From Actinokineospora enzanensis DSM 44649 (lineage in GTDB: Bacteria > Actinomycetota > Actinomycetes > Mycobacteriales > Pseudonocardiaceae): 64,000 nucleotides of DNA. The stretch covers positions 87,232 through 151,231 of the forward strand of contig NZ_KB894403.1 in assembly GCF_000374445.1 (NCBI RefSeq). The letters run 5' to 3'. Numbering within the stretch: the stretch's first letter is position 1; each line of letters opens with the position of its first letter. Under the pieces are notes generated by a model, which was given only the letters and a program-made list of their open reading frames with translations, was not told the DNA's origin and searched no databases. This document shows positions 35,293 through 43,842 of this stretch, one piece after another. The translations under genes were made by a program, and so were the position numbers.

Positions 35293-36294
35293 ATGCGAGG
35301 CCATTTGGGCGTGCTGGCCACCGGCAGCTATGTGCCCGACCGAGTAGTCACCAACGAGGAACTGGCGCACCCGTTGGACATCGGCCCGGAATGGGTCATG
35401 GAACGCACCGGCGTGCACGAACGCCGCCGGGCCGCGCCGGACGAGGCCACCTCCGATCTCGCCACCCGGGCGGCGGACCGGGCACTCGCCGCCGCGGGTG
35501 TCCGGGCGGCCGAGGTGGACCTGATCATCGTGGCGACCTCGACCCCGGACCTGCCGTTGCCCGCGACCGCCTGCCAGGTGCAAGCGAACCTGGGCGTGAC
35601 CGGCGGCTGCGCGATGGACCTCGACGCCGTGTGCACCGGCTTCGTCTACGCGCTCGACGTGGCGCACAAGATGATGCGCTGCGACCCGGCCGTCCGGCAC
35701 GCCCTGGTCATCGGCGCGGACACCTACTCGCGCATCCTGGACTACCGCGACCGCCGCACCTGCGTGCTGTTCGGCGACGGCGCGGGCGCGGTCGTCCTGG
35801 GCAGGTCCGAGCACGCCGCCCGGATCGACCACACCCGGCTCGGCAGCGACGGCACCAAGAACGACTACGTGCACATCCCCAGCGGCGGCAGCCGTGCCCC
35901 GGCCAGCGCGGCCGCCGTCGCGGCCGGGGACCACTTCTTCAAGATGAACGGCAGGCTGGTGCGCGAGTTCGTCGGCGAGCGCCTGCCCGCGATGGTCGCC
36001 GAGGCGCTGGCCGACCGCGACCTCACCGTCTCCGACATCGACCTGTTCGTGCCGCACCAGGCGAACGCCCGGGTGCTCGCCGACGTGTGCAAGGAGATCG
36101 GCTTCCTGCCCGAGCAGCTGGCCGTCACCGTCGACCGGTTCGGCAACACCGGCGCCGCGTCCATCCCGATCACCCTCGACCACGCCGTCGCCGCAGGCCG
36201 CCCCCGGCCCGGCGGCCGGATCCTGCTCGCCGGGTTCGGCGGCGGGATGACCTGGGGTACCGCACTGCTGACCTGGGGAGGAAACCCGTCATGA
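35293..36294 (+). CDS. FabH-type ketoacyl synthase III
   Basis: A 333-residue KSIII with the full triad: DAVCTGFVYAL (Cys114), FVPHQANARV (His) and RFGNTGAASIPI (Asn). FabH-type enzymes start chains by condensing an acyl-CoA with malonyl-ACP. The start at ATG 35293 is preceded by GGGGACAAGG; a longer form from 35233 is possible. It opens a tight rightward operon with an aminotransferase, an acyl-CoA dehydrogenase and a thioesterase, so it probably makes a beta-keto acid that is then aminated and modified. It is not a housekeeping fab locus, since no fabD, acpP or fabF is nearby. Confidence 0.93.
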   Translation: MRGHLGVLATGSYVPDRVVTNEELAHPLDIGPEWVMERTGVHERRRAAPDEATSDLATRAADRALAAAGVRAAEVDLIIVATSTPDLPLPATACQVQANLGVTGGCAMDLDAVCTGFVYALDVAHKMMRCDPAVRHALVIGADTYSRILDYRDRRTCVLFGDGAGAVVLGRSEHAARIDHTRLGSDGTKNDYVHIPSGGSRAPASAAAVAAGDHFFKMNGRLVREFVGERLPAMVAEALADRDLTVSDIDLFVPHQANARVLADVCKEIGFLPEQLAVTVDRFGNTGAASIPITLDHAVAAGRPRPGGRILLAGFGGGMTWGTALLTWGGNPS

Positions 36295-37646
36295 CCGTCA
36301 TCGCCGACTACGAGAAGCGCACCGCGCGCTCCCGCGAACACTTCGTCGCCGCGGGCGCGATGATCCCGGCGGGCGCGACCCGCAGCCTCAACTCCTGGCC
36401 GCCGCACCCGGTCTACCTGGAGTCCGGCGCGGGCATGCTGGTCACCGACGTCGACGGCAACACCTACCGCGACTTCCTGGCCAACTACACGGCCCTGCCC
36501 CTCGGCTACGCCGACCAGGACGTGACCCGCGCACTGGCCGAGCAGCTCACCTCCGGCACCGCGCACTCGTTCTCCCGCACCCAGGAGAAGGCGCTCGCGG
36601 AGCTGATCGTGGCGCGCGTGCCGTCGATCGAGCGGATCCGGTTCACCGGTTCCGGCACCGAGTCGGTGATGTTCGCGCTGCGCCTGGCCAAGGCGTTCAC
36701 CGGCCGCCCGGCCGTGGCCAAGGCGGAGGGCGGCTACCACGGCACCACCGACGAGGTGATGATCAGCGTCCGGCCGCCCGCGGACAAGGCGGGGGCGGCG
36801 CACGCGCCGAACTCGGTGGCCGAGATGGCGGGCATCCCCGAGTCCCGCCTGCACGACACGATCGTGCTGCCGTTCAACGACATCGACGCCTCGACCGCCG
36901 TCCTGCGCGCCAACGCCGACCGCCTCGCCGCGCTCGTCCTCGAACCCGTGCTGGGCGTCGGCGGCATGATCCCCGCCGACCGCGCCTACCTCGCCGCGAT
37001 GCGCGCGGTGTGCGACGAGCTGGGCATCGTGCTGGTCTTCGACGAGGTGATCACCCTGCGCCTGGCGCCGGGCGGCGGCCAGGAGCACTACGGCGTCACC
37101 CCCGACCTGACCACCATGGGCAAGATCGTCGGCGGTGGCCTGCCGATCGGTGCCTACGGCGGCCGCGCGGACATCATGTCGCTGCTGGAACCGCGCGGCG
37201 GCACCGATGTCTACGACGCCCGCTCCGGCGGCCCCGCGCTCTACCAGGGCGGGACCTTCACCGGCAACGCCCTCAGCCTCGCCGCGGGCCTGACCACCAT
37301 GCGCAAGCTCGACGCCGCCGCGATCGCGGACCTCAACGCGCACGGCGAACTGCTGCGCACCCGGGTCGCCAAGGCCGCGTCCGGCTCGCTGGTCCCGTTG
37401 ACCGTGACCGGCGTCGGCTCGCTGTTCAACCTGCACGTCGGTGTAACCGACGTCCGCGTGTTCCGCGACGTCCGCGGGGTCGACGCGGCCAAGCAACACC
37501 GGCTGTTCCTCGCGCTGCTCAACCGCGGCGCCATCATCGCGCCGCGCGGCATGGGCTGCGTGTCCACCTGCACCACCGAGACCGACATCGACTTCTTCGC
37601 GGCCGCCGTCGCGGAGTCCCTCGACGCCATCACCGCGGAGGACTGA
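36291..37646 (+). CDS. Class III PLP aminotransferase (glutamate-1-semialdehyde aminomutase-like)
   Basis: A 451-residue class III aminotransferase with FTGSGTESVMFALRLA, the catalytic lysine in TMGKIVGGGLPIGAYGG (near residue 278) and YQGGTFTGNALSLAAG. It is closest in pattern to glutamate-1-semialdehyde aminomutases and beta-amino-acid transaminases, but it lacks the hemL gene neighbourhood. Beside a KSIII it probably aminates a beta-keto acyl chain or an aldehyde. The second case is attractive because the reductase of the KS-ACP-TR protein would deliver an aldehyde. It overlaps the KSIII stop (ATGA). Confidence 0.9.
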   Translation: MTVIADYEKRTARSREHFVAAGAMIPAGATRSLNSWPPHPVYLESGAGMLVTDVDGNTYRDFLANYTALPLGYADQDVTRALAEQLTSGTAHSFSRTQEKALAELIVARVPSIERIRFTGSGTESVMFALRLAKAFTGRPAVAKAEGGYHGTTDEVMISVRPPADKAGAAHAPNSVAEMAGIPESRLHDTIVLPFNDIDASTAVLRANADRLAALVLEPVLGVGGMIPADRAYLAAMRAVCDELGIVLVFDEVITLRLAPGGGQEHYGVTPDLTTMGKIVGGGLPIGAYGGRADIMSLLEPRGGTDVYDARSGGPALYQGGTFTGNALSLAAGLTTMRKLDAAAIADLNAHGELLRTRVAKAASGSLVPLTVTGVGSLFNLHVGVTDVRVFRDVRGVDAAKQHRLFLALLNRGAIIAPRGMGCVSTCTTETDIDFFAAAVAESLDAITAED

Positions 37647-37648
37647 CC

Positions 37649-38821
37649 ATGCGGATCACCTGGACGGACGAGCAGCGGGACCGGCGCGAGCACTTCCGGC
37701 GCTTCGGCGTCGAACGCGTCACCCCGGGCACGGCCGAGCGCGACCGCTCCGGCACGTTCCACCGCGACTCGTGGAAGCGGCTTGCGGCCGAGGGCTTCTG
37801 GACCGCGCACCTGCCCCGCGAACACGGCGGCGACGGCGGCACGCTCTGGGACTTCCTGGCGGGTCTCGAAGGTCTGGCGGCCGGGGCCGATGACTCCGGC
37901 TTCACCCTGTCCGCGGTCGCGCACGCCGGTCTGGTGCATGTGCTGCTCGAACACGGCACGACCGAGCAGAAACGCCGACTCCTGCCGCAGCTTGCCTCCG
38001 GCGCGCTCGGCGCCACCGCGGCGACCGAACCCACCGGCGGCTCCCACGTCGCCGCCGTGCACACCCGCGCCCGCGAGGACGGCGCCGACACCTGGCTGTT
38101 GACCGGGGAGAAGGTGCACATCACCAACGCCCCCGAGGCCGACGTCGCCCTCGTCGTCGGCAGGCTCGATGGCATCGGCAAGCGCGACATCACGCTGTTC
38201 GTCCTGGAACGCGGCAGGCGCGGGTTCAGCACCGGCGAGCACGAGGACCTCCTGGGGCAGCGGACCAGCCCCACCGGCCCGATCCACCTCGCGGACGTGC
38301 CGGTGACCCGCGACGACATGGTCGGCGCCCCGGGCGACGGGCTGGCCACGCTGTACTCGTTCCTCGCCTTCGACCGCCTGATGTACGGCATCGTGGTCGC
38401 CGCCCAGCTGGAGGCGCGGCTGCCCGCGACGATCGCGCGGACCTCGACCCGGCAGGCGTTCGGCACCGTGCTCGGCAACCACGAGTACATCCAGGACAAG
38501 ATCGTCACCATGCGGACCACCATCGAGTCCGCCCGCCACCTCGCCTACGCCGCCGCCGACGCCCTCCTGCGTGACGACGACAGCTACGGCGCGCTGGCCT
38601 CCTGCGCCAAGCTCGCCGCCTCGGAGGGCATGGTCGAGTCCGCGGTCGAGATGGTGCAGATCTTCGGCCACCTGGGCTACGACCGGGCGTTCGGCGTGGA
38701 GCGGCTGCTGCGCGACGCGGTCGCCATCCGCATCGCGGGCGGCACCACCGAGATGCAGAAGAAGAACATCTACAAGGACGTCGTCGCCCGCTACGCGCCT
38801 ACCGCCGAACGGGGGGCGTGA
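37649..38821 (+). CDS. Acyl-CoA dehydrogenase family flavoprotein
   Basis: A 390-residue acyl-CoA dehydrogenase: ATAATEPTGGSHVAAV loop, LTGEKVHITNAPEADVAL, and a C-terminal QIFGHLGYDRAFGVERLLRDA region with GGTTEMQKKNI. It lies two bases after the aminotransferase. The catalytic-base region is less typical than in fatty-acid enzymes, so oxidation of a small or amino-substituted acyl thioester is plausible. It is distinct from the FkbI-like paralogue at 16979. Confidence 0.92.
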   Translation: MRITWTDEQRDRREHFRRFGVERVTPGTAERDRSGTFHRDSWKRLAAEGFWTAHLPREHGGDGGTLWDFLAGLEGLAAGADDSGFTLSAVAHAGLVHVLLEHGTTEQKRRLLPQLASGALGATAATEPTGGSHVAAVHTRAREDGADTWLLTGEKVHITNAPEADVALVVGRLDGIGKRDITLFVLERGRRGFSTGEHEDLLGQRTSPTGPIHLADVPVTRDDMVGAPGDGLATLYSFLAFDRLMYGIVVAAQLEARLPATIARTSTRQAFGTVLGNHEYIQDKIVTMRTTIESARHLAYAAADALLRDDDSYGALASCAKLAASEGMVESAVEMVQIFGHLGYDRAFGVERLLRDAVAIRIAGGTTEMQKKNIYKDVVARYAPTAERGA

Positions 38822-38822
38822 G

Positions 38823-39200
38823 GTGGGGGAGATCATCACCGGCCGTGTCGACAAGGTCGTCGAGGAAGGCGACTGCGCGGTCGGATGGGGGAACGAGGGC
38901 CTGTACGTGCTCTCCACCCCGGCGATCCTGGGCAATATGGAACGGGTGTGCGTCGACCTGATGACCCCGCGCCTGGCCCCCGGTGAGATGACCGTGGGGG
39001 TGGACGTCCACCTCGCCCACCTGGCGCCGACCCCGATGGGCGACCTGGTGACGTTCGAGGTCGTCCTGGACCGCGACGGCCGCGACATCGCCGTGCGGTT
39101 CACCGCCACGGACTCGCGCGGCACGGTCGTCAGCCGGGGGACGCACAAGCGGGCCGTGATCGACCGCGACCGCTTCCTCGCCAGACTGGCCGCGACCTGA
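38823..39200 (+). CDS. Hot-dog thioesterase of the FlK type
   Basis: A 125-residue hot-dog protein. It keeps three spaced residues known from the fluoroacetyl-CoA thioesterase FlK: Thr in LSTPAILGN, Glu in NMERVCVD and His in VHLAHLAPTP. The TVGVDVHLAHLAPTPMG segment is typical of that family. FlK-like enzymes hydrolyse small CoA thioesters; here it may release or edit the acyl group made by the KSIII and dehydrogenase. GTG 38823 begins two bases after the upstream stop. Confidence 0.85.
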   Translation: MGEIITGRVDKVVEEGDCAVGWGNEGLYVLSTPAILGNMERVCVDLMTPRLAPGEMTVGVDVHLAHLAPTPMGDLVTFEVVLDRDGRDIAVRFTATDSRGTVVSRGTHKRAVIDRDRFLARLAAT

Positions 39201-39204
39201 CGAC

Positions 39205-39240
39205 GGCGCGCCTGCCGGTCACCGGACCGGCAGGCGCGCC
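39205..39240. terminator. Stem-loop after the KSIII operon
   Basis: Perfect 15-base arms (39205-39219, 39226-39240) with a six-base loop start five bases after the thioesterase stop. The arms are very G+C rich and there is no T-run, as is common for actinobacterial terminators. Confidence 0.75.
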
Positions 39241-39281
39241 CGTCGCGTCATGCCAGACCCGGTGAACCGAGGGAACCCGCC

Positions 39282-40466
39282 ATCACCACCGCACCCGATC
39301 TCACCCGCACCTACCGCCACATCGCCACCACGCCCGGCTGGCCGTCCTGGGCGGTCGCCACCATCGGTGCCCGGCTGCCGGTCGCCATGGCCCCGCTCGC
39401 GCTCGTCCTGGTCGGCCACGAGGCCACCGGCGACTACGTGTTCGGTGGCCTGCTGGTCGCCGCGCACACCCTCGGCGAGGCCGTCGCGGCCCCGGTGGCC
39501 GGGAATCTGATGGACCGGTGGCCGCCGCGTCGCACGATCACGCCCTGCCTGGCCGCCGAGGCGGTGCTGTTCGGTCTGTTGGCGCTGCTGGTCGGCACGC
39601 ACGGCTCGAACGCGCTGCTGCCGGCCGTCGCCGCGCTGGCAGGCGCGATCCCGGCGGGTGCCCCCGGCGGACTCCGGTCCACACTCACCCAGGTCGTCGG
39701 ACTGGCCGCCCTGCCCCGCGCGCTGTCCCTCGACACCGTCCTCAACCAGTCCTGTTGGGCCCTCGCCCCGATCCTCGTCAGCGCCTGCGCCGCGCTGACC
39801 TCGCCGACCACCGCCGTCGCCCTCGTCGCGGCGTTCCCCCTGATCGGCGCGATGGCGGCGCTGCGACTACCATATTCGGCCGGACCCGCAACACGGCACG
39901 CGCGAACCGGACTGTGGACACTCACCCGAATCCTGCACCGCACCCTGCTGCTCACCGCCGCCCTACGCCTCATGCTCGGCGCGATGACGGTGGTGGCCCC
40001 GCCGCTGTTCGATTCCACCTCCGCCGCGCCACTCTCCGGCGTCGCCCTCGGCGCCTACGCGCTGGGCACTGCCTTGGGTGGCCTGCTCTACGGCATCCGA
40101 CGAACCTGGCCCGGCACACACCAACAACAGGCGGACGCGTGCCTCCTGCTGCTCGGTGCCGTGGTCGCGGGCGGGTTCGTGCTGCACAGCAGTGTGTTGT
40201 TCGTGTTGCTCTATCTGCTGGCGGGCCTGCTTGAGGGCCCGGTGGTACTCGCCCGGTCGCTACACCTGGAAACGATCCTCCCACCGGACCGCCGGGCGAT
40301 GGGTTTCAGCCTGCAGTACGCGGCCATCGGCTGGGGCTTCGCGGCGGGCGGCTTCATCCTCGCCCAAACCATCACCACGACCACGCCTCAAGCCGCGTTG
40401 ACGGTCGTCGGTGCCATCGTGGCCGCGATCGCGCTGATCTCCCTCCTGCTGCCCGCGCGTAGGTGA
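39282..40466 (+). CDS. MFS transporter with no canonical start codon
   Basis: A 394-residue frame with about eleven to twelve hydrophobic segments and MFS-like pattern (NLMDRWPPRRTI loop after helix 2). The first helix begins near WAVATIGARLPVAM. The first ATG in frame (39387) would cut through that helix, and no ATG, GTG or TTG precedes it in frame. The N-terminal sequence ITTAPDLTRTYRHI looks natural and would begin at ATC 39282, with CGAGGGA 8-13 bases upstream. So either ATC is used as a rare start or one base changed. It could export the product of the preceding operon. Confidence 0.75.
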   Translation: MTTAPDLTRTYRHIATTPGWPSWAVATIGARLPVAMAPLALVLVGHEATGDYVFGGLLVAAHTLGEAVAAPVAGNLMDRWPPRRTITPCLAAEAVLFGLLALLVGTHGSNALLPAVAALAGAIPAGAPGGLRSTLTQVVGLAALPRALSLDTVLNQSCWALAPILVSACAALTSPTTAVALVAAFPLIGAMAALRLPYSAGPATRHARTGLWTLTRILHRTLLLTAALRLMLGAMTVVAPPLFDSTSAAPLSGVALGAYALGTALGGLLYGIRRTWPGTHQQQADACLLLLGAVVAGGFVLHSSVLFVLLYLLAGLLEGPVVLARSLHLETILPPDRRAMGFSLQYAAIGWGFAAGGFILAQTITTTTPQAALTVVGAIVAAIALISLLLPARR

Positions 40467-41392
40467 TCAGACCCGGATCCGGTGGCCGTTGTGGAGGCGA
40501 CGGTCACCGGATCTCGTGGCAGTCCGCACCCACCTCGGAGGCCCGCGGTGCCGTCCTGAGCACGCAGACACCGGTGTACTCCGGCACGCTGGGCCCGGCG
40601 GACGACCGCGTCTGGCGGGTCGCGCTGACCCCGGACGGTGCCGTGGCGGCGATCGGCACCTACTCGGGCATCGTCACCTTGTGGGACACCGCGAGCCACC
40701 AGGAGATCGCCCGGCTCACCGGCCCCGACGGGACGCTCTCCGCGCTCGCGTTCAGCCCCGACGGTCGCACCCTCGCCACCGCGCACGAGCCGTACCCGGT
40801 GGGCAGGCTCGCGTTCGCGCCGGACGGGGCGGTGCTCGCCGTGCCGATGACCACGGGCGACATCGAACTGCGGCAGATCGGGACGGGCGACCTGGTGGGC
40901 AGCCTGCCCGCGCGACTGACCGGGCAGGAGGGACAGGCGATCACCGACCTGGCGTTCACCCGGGACGGCACCGTGCTGGCCGCGGGCAGCAGCGACCACA
41001 CCATCCGACTGTGGAACGTCGCGGACCGCACCCCGGTCGGCGGACCGCTCGCAGGCCACAACGGCCCGGTCATCTCGCTCGCGTTCCTGCCGGACGGCAC
41101 CCTCGCCTCAGCCGCCATGGACGACACCTACCTGCGCGTATGGGACGTCACCGCGCACACCCCGCTCGCCGCCGTGCAGACGAACACCAACGGCTATCAG
41201 TGGATCGCCGCCCACCCGACGAACGGCAGGGTCGTCTCGACCACCAGCGGCGGCTCGGTGCACTTCTGGAAGACCGACCCGACCGCCGTCGAGGCCGACA
41301 TCTGCGCGTCCCTGCGCGCCTCGCGTCCCATCGCCGACCAGTGGCAGGACATCGGCGGCGACCCCGATTCGGTCCCGAACTGCCCGAACTGA
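40463..41392 (+). pseudogene. WD40-repeat fragment of an nSTAND protein
   Basis: A 309-residue frame with about five recognisable WD40 repeats (VTLWDTASHQE, IRLWNVADRT, LRVWDVTAHT, VHFWKTDP). It starts with SEARGAVLSTQ, the segment that in nSTAND-WD40 proteins lies between the membrane helix and the propeller, and ends in the typical ICASLRASRPIADQW tail. There is no HTH or NTPase domain in front of it; the transporter gene ends there and a GTG overlaps its stop. One repeat appears internally shortened (after TLATAHEPYPV). I read it as the separated C-terminal half of the gene at 33194-34933. Confidence 0.7.
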
Positions 41393-41510
41393 CCCACCGC
41401 GCGGGCACCCGACGTGCATCCCGGCCGACCCGTGAACCGGTGTCGCGGATCGCACACCGGATGCATGGTGGATCGGACGGCCATCCTCGGAGCCTGAAGG
41501 TGGGATCGCG

Positions 41511-42119
41511 ATGCACGACCGCGCCACGTCCGACACCGAGCCCCGGAGCCGCCCCAAGCGGCCCGGACCGGCCCCGGCACAGGCCACCGGTGCCGCGGGC
41601 CGGGTGCTGGGGCTGCAACGGACCCTGGGCAACACCGTCACCGCGGACATCCTGGCGGCCCACCCCGTGCAGAGAATGGTGTCCGAGGTCCAGGGCGCGT
41701 TCGGTACGTGGACCATGCACCAGACCGGCCCCACGCACCCCACCGGCAACGCGTTCCTGGACAACCACGTCTACGTGCACCGCCAGACCCGCGCCAACAT
41801 CAACAACCCGTGGCAGAGCAACTTCGCCGTCCTGGAGTACATCGACCTCGACACCGGCCAGACCCACCACCTGGACTCGTTCAACGCCGGTTCCCGGGCC
41901 CACCACTCCGAGGAGGTCATCTTCTGGACCCTCAACGAACGCGGCACCAACTACCGCCCGGTCGCCCTGTTCAGCGACCGAAAACCGTGCGGCGGCTGCA
42001 TGGGACCCACCATCGGCCCGGCCATCTCGGCCAAGGCCCGCGGCTTCGACGTGCCGATCTACTACGCGACCGACTACCCACCGGGCAGCCAGGCCGAGAT
42101 CAGCGCGTGGTGGCAGTGA
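41511..42119 (+). CDS. Predicted deaminase toxin with LQR-type leader
   Basis: A 202-residue protein. Residues about 30-60 contain VLGLQRTLGNTVTADIL and HPVQRM. The LQR-x-x-GN pattern is common at the N-terminus of actinobacterial proteins associated with extracellular contractile injection systems (often with DUF4157). The C-terminal half has HHSEEVIFW (His132, Glu134) and KPCGGCMG (Cys160, Cys163), the zinc ligand and proton-shuttle pattern of the cytidine-deaminase fold used by polymorphic toxins. There is no signal peptide. GAAGGTGGG lies upstream of ATG 41511. No immunity gene could be identified downstream. Its nucleic-acid substrate is unknown. Confidence 0.7.
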   Translation: MHDRATSDTEPRSRPKRPGPAPAQATGAAGRVLGLQRTLGNTVTADILAAHPVQRMVSEVQGAFGTWTMHQTGPTHPTGNAFLDNHVYVHRQTRANINNPWQSNFAVLEYIDLDTGQTHHLDSFNAGSRAHHSEEVIFWTLNERGTNYRPVALFSDRKPCGGCMGPTIGPAISAKARGFDVPIYYATDYPPGSQAEISAWWQ

Positions 42120-42460
42120 ACCCTGGTACGCGTGGAGGTGGTGACATCTTCGTCGCGGACACCGAAGTCGTGTCCGAAGTGGACTTTCCAAGGTCCTGAC
42201 CTGCTCGAAGATCTTTCGGTGTGCCCCGGCCAGGCCGGACACGTCGCGCAGGCAGCGGGCGGGATCGGCACTCACCGGTTTCACGAACATCCCGTGCCGT
42301 ACCCGGACAGGAAGGCCGATCCCGCACACCGCACAGGCACCGGGGGACTGGAGGCCCGGTTGGCGGCGTTCGAGGAAGGCCGGGCCGCTCACCTCCGACG
42401 TCATCGCAAGTGCTGCGGCGTGCCCATCGTGGACGAATGGGGTTCACGCGTCCACGAGAC
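42120..42460. other. Gap after the deaminase gene, no assigned gene
   Basis: Frames on both strands are open, but none resembles a known family. On the minus strand a stretch starting near 42404 carries CAVCG and other Cys residues (GACAVCGIGLPVRVRHG) and could be the remnant of a small zinc-binding protein. I would not call it a gene. No immunity protein for the deaminase was recognised. Confidence 0.35.
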
Positions 42461-42626
42461 TAGTGGTGCGACCCAGAACGTCGGCCGTGTATCGGCGGGT
42501 CCACGGCGTGGCTGGCGGTGCCGCCGGGACGGCCTCGTACTGGATGTACTTGGTCGTTTCCGGCGGTGCCGCCAGACACGTCGTGGGCGGGTCGAGACAT
42601 GGTCGACGTTCTGGGTCGCACTACTA
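42461..42626. mobile_element. MITE-like foldback element
   Basis: The ends form a 26-base inverted repeat with 24 matches (42461-42486 against 42601-42626; core GTGCGACCCAGAACGTCG). The interior continues as an imperfect palindrome, so the whole 166 bases can fold back. The ends carry TA (within CTAG), which suits a TA target duplication as made by IS630/Tc1-type transposases. There is no transposase. The adjacent stretch 42627-42858 has a minus-strand frame (start 42858, SVHLSVDGGKVIGAM) that stops being protein-like at the element edge and may be a disrupted small gene. Confidence 0.6.
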
Positions 42627-42877
42627 GGTCGGCAGGCTGTCCGCTCCCGCTGGTAGGAATAGAAAGTTCCCGGGTACACATCGCCCCGATCACCTTGCCC
42701 CCGTCCACCGACAGGTGCACCGATGGCAGTGCGAGCACTCGTTCGAACGCGGTCAGATCCAGCCGCGCGGGCGCCGATATGTCCACTGTGGTCAGTGGGC
42801 GCCGCCGGAGCCGTTCCACCAACTGCCTGCTGGGCACGATCCCGTCACCCTGGGTCATGCACCACTTCGTAGCGGAC

Positions 42878-42907
42878 GGGCCCGCCCACCGTTCGGCGGG
42901 CGGGCCC
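42878..42907. terminator. Stem-loop downstream of the FkbM gene
   Basis: GGGCCCGCCC (42878-42887) and its complement (42898-42907) enclose a short loop just after the 3' end of the leftward FkbM-type gene, a suitable place for its terminator. Confidence 0.65.
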
Positions 42908-42915
42908 CGGCGGGT

Positions 42916-43842
42916 TCAGGACCCGACCGCGTGCCGCTTGATGATCGAGAGGTGCTCCGGCCGGTTGACCCCGATGAGGTTCAACAGGACCTTCTTGTCG
43001 TCGAGCTTGGCGAGCTCGTCCTGGGTCGTGAACCGCACGCTGTTGCGGGGCTCGTCGATCAGGAAGACGTGCTGGTAGGTGTCGAACACGATGTCGCGCA
43101 TCTCCGACGGCTCGAACCCGCAGTTGCGCATCAGCGCGGGCGCGTACTCCACCAGCAGCGTCGGGCTGTCCGCCTGCAGCGTCTTGCTCATCCCGCGCAG
43201 TGCGGCCACGTCGAAGCCCTCGACGTCGATCTTGACCACGTCGATCGGGCCGACGCCCTGTTCGGTCAGGTAGTCGTCCACCCTGACCATCGGCACGACG
43301 ACCGAGCCGCGGGCGGTGCCGACTGTCTCGGCCGAGACGGAGTGTGCCCCGGTCAGTCCCTCGGCCAGGTGCAGCGTGATCTCGCCTGCCTCCGCGCCGA
43401 CCGCCGTGGCGGCCACCGTGACCTTGTCCTGGAGGTCGTTCTGTTCCAGGTTCTGGCGCAGCCGGGTCAGGTTGTCCGGCACCGGCTCGAAGGACACGAC
43501 GCGGCCGTCCGCGGGCAGGTGGCGGGCGCCCACGCAGGCGTAGATGCCGATGTTGCCGCCGATGTCGACGATGGTCTTGCTGACCTTGGCCAGGTCCTCG
43601 TAGATCGACAGTTCCTGCTGCTCGTAGTAGCCGTTGAGCAGGCCGGGGGCGATGCCGACGTCCACCGTGGGGAAGGTGAGCCGCACGCCGTGGAAGTCGG
43701 CGGTCTCGTCGCTGCCGTCCGCGACCACGCGGAAGACCCGCCGGTAGAGGTAGGCGGTCACCGGCCAGGAGTGCACACGCGTGTGGCTGAACATCCTCCT
43801 CGCCAGCTTGATCGTTCCCATTGCAAGGTCTTCTCGTTTCAC
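42916..43842 (-). CDS. FkbM-family SAM-dependent methyltransferase
   Basis: A 308-residue protein with the FkbM-family core: IVDIGGNIGIYACVGAR (motif I), VVSFEPVPDNLTRLRQN, and IDVVKIDVEGFDVAALRGM. These enzymes O-methylate polyketides, sugars and peptides. Start taken as GTG 43842; the ATG at 43821 is an alternative. It stands alone between a terminator and a 348-base gap, so its pathway is unclear. It is one candidate for methylating hydroxymalonyl-derived oxygen in the 1-25 kb pathway. Confidence 0.9.
   Translation of the reverse strand: MKREDLAMGTIKLARRMFSHTRVHSWPVTAYLYRRVFRVVADGSDETADFHGVRLTFPTVDVGIAPGLLNGYYEQQELSIYEDLAKVSKTIVDIGGNIGIYACVGARHLPADGRVVSFEPVPDNLTRLRQNLEQNDLQDKVTVAATAVGAEAGEITLHLAEGLTGAHSVSAETVGTARGSVVVPMVRVDDYLTEQGVGPIDVVKIDVEGFDVAALRGMSKTLQADSPTLLVEYAPALMRNCGFEPSEMRDIVFDTYQHVFLIDEPRNSVRFTTQDELAKLDDKKVLLNLIGVNRPEHLSIIKRHAVGS

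Larger units (their letters stand above)
33345..40466. other. Segment apparently inverted within an nSTAND-WD40 gene
   Basis: The truncated NTPase half ends at the left edge on the minus strand, and the WD40 half begins just beyond the right edge on the plus strand. Flipping the segment joins them in one orientation and order. Left junction: between the stop of the small gene at 33344 and the membrane helix codons near 33361-33395. Right junction: between 40466 and about 40500. No obvious long inverted repeat was seen at the ends. Confidence 0.5.

Noticed and set aside
33356..40520. Short inverted matches (GGTGACC, GCCACGAG) at both presumed inversion ends
   Set aside because: The two matches are in a different relative order at each end and are only 7-8 bases long, so they do not form one inverted repeat.
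42132..42656. Open plus-strand frame of 174 codons as an immunity gene for the deaminase
   Set aside because: No family pattern, it runs through the MITE-like palindrome, and codon use is unlike neighbouring genes.
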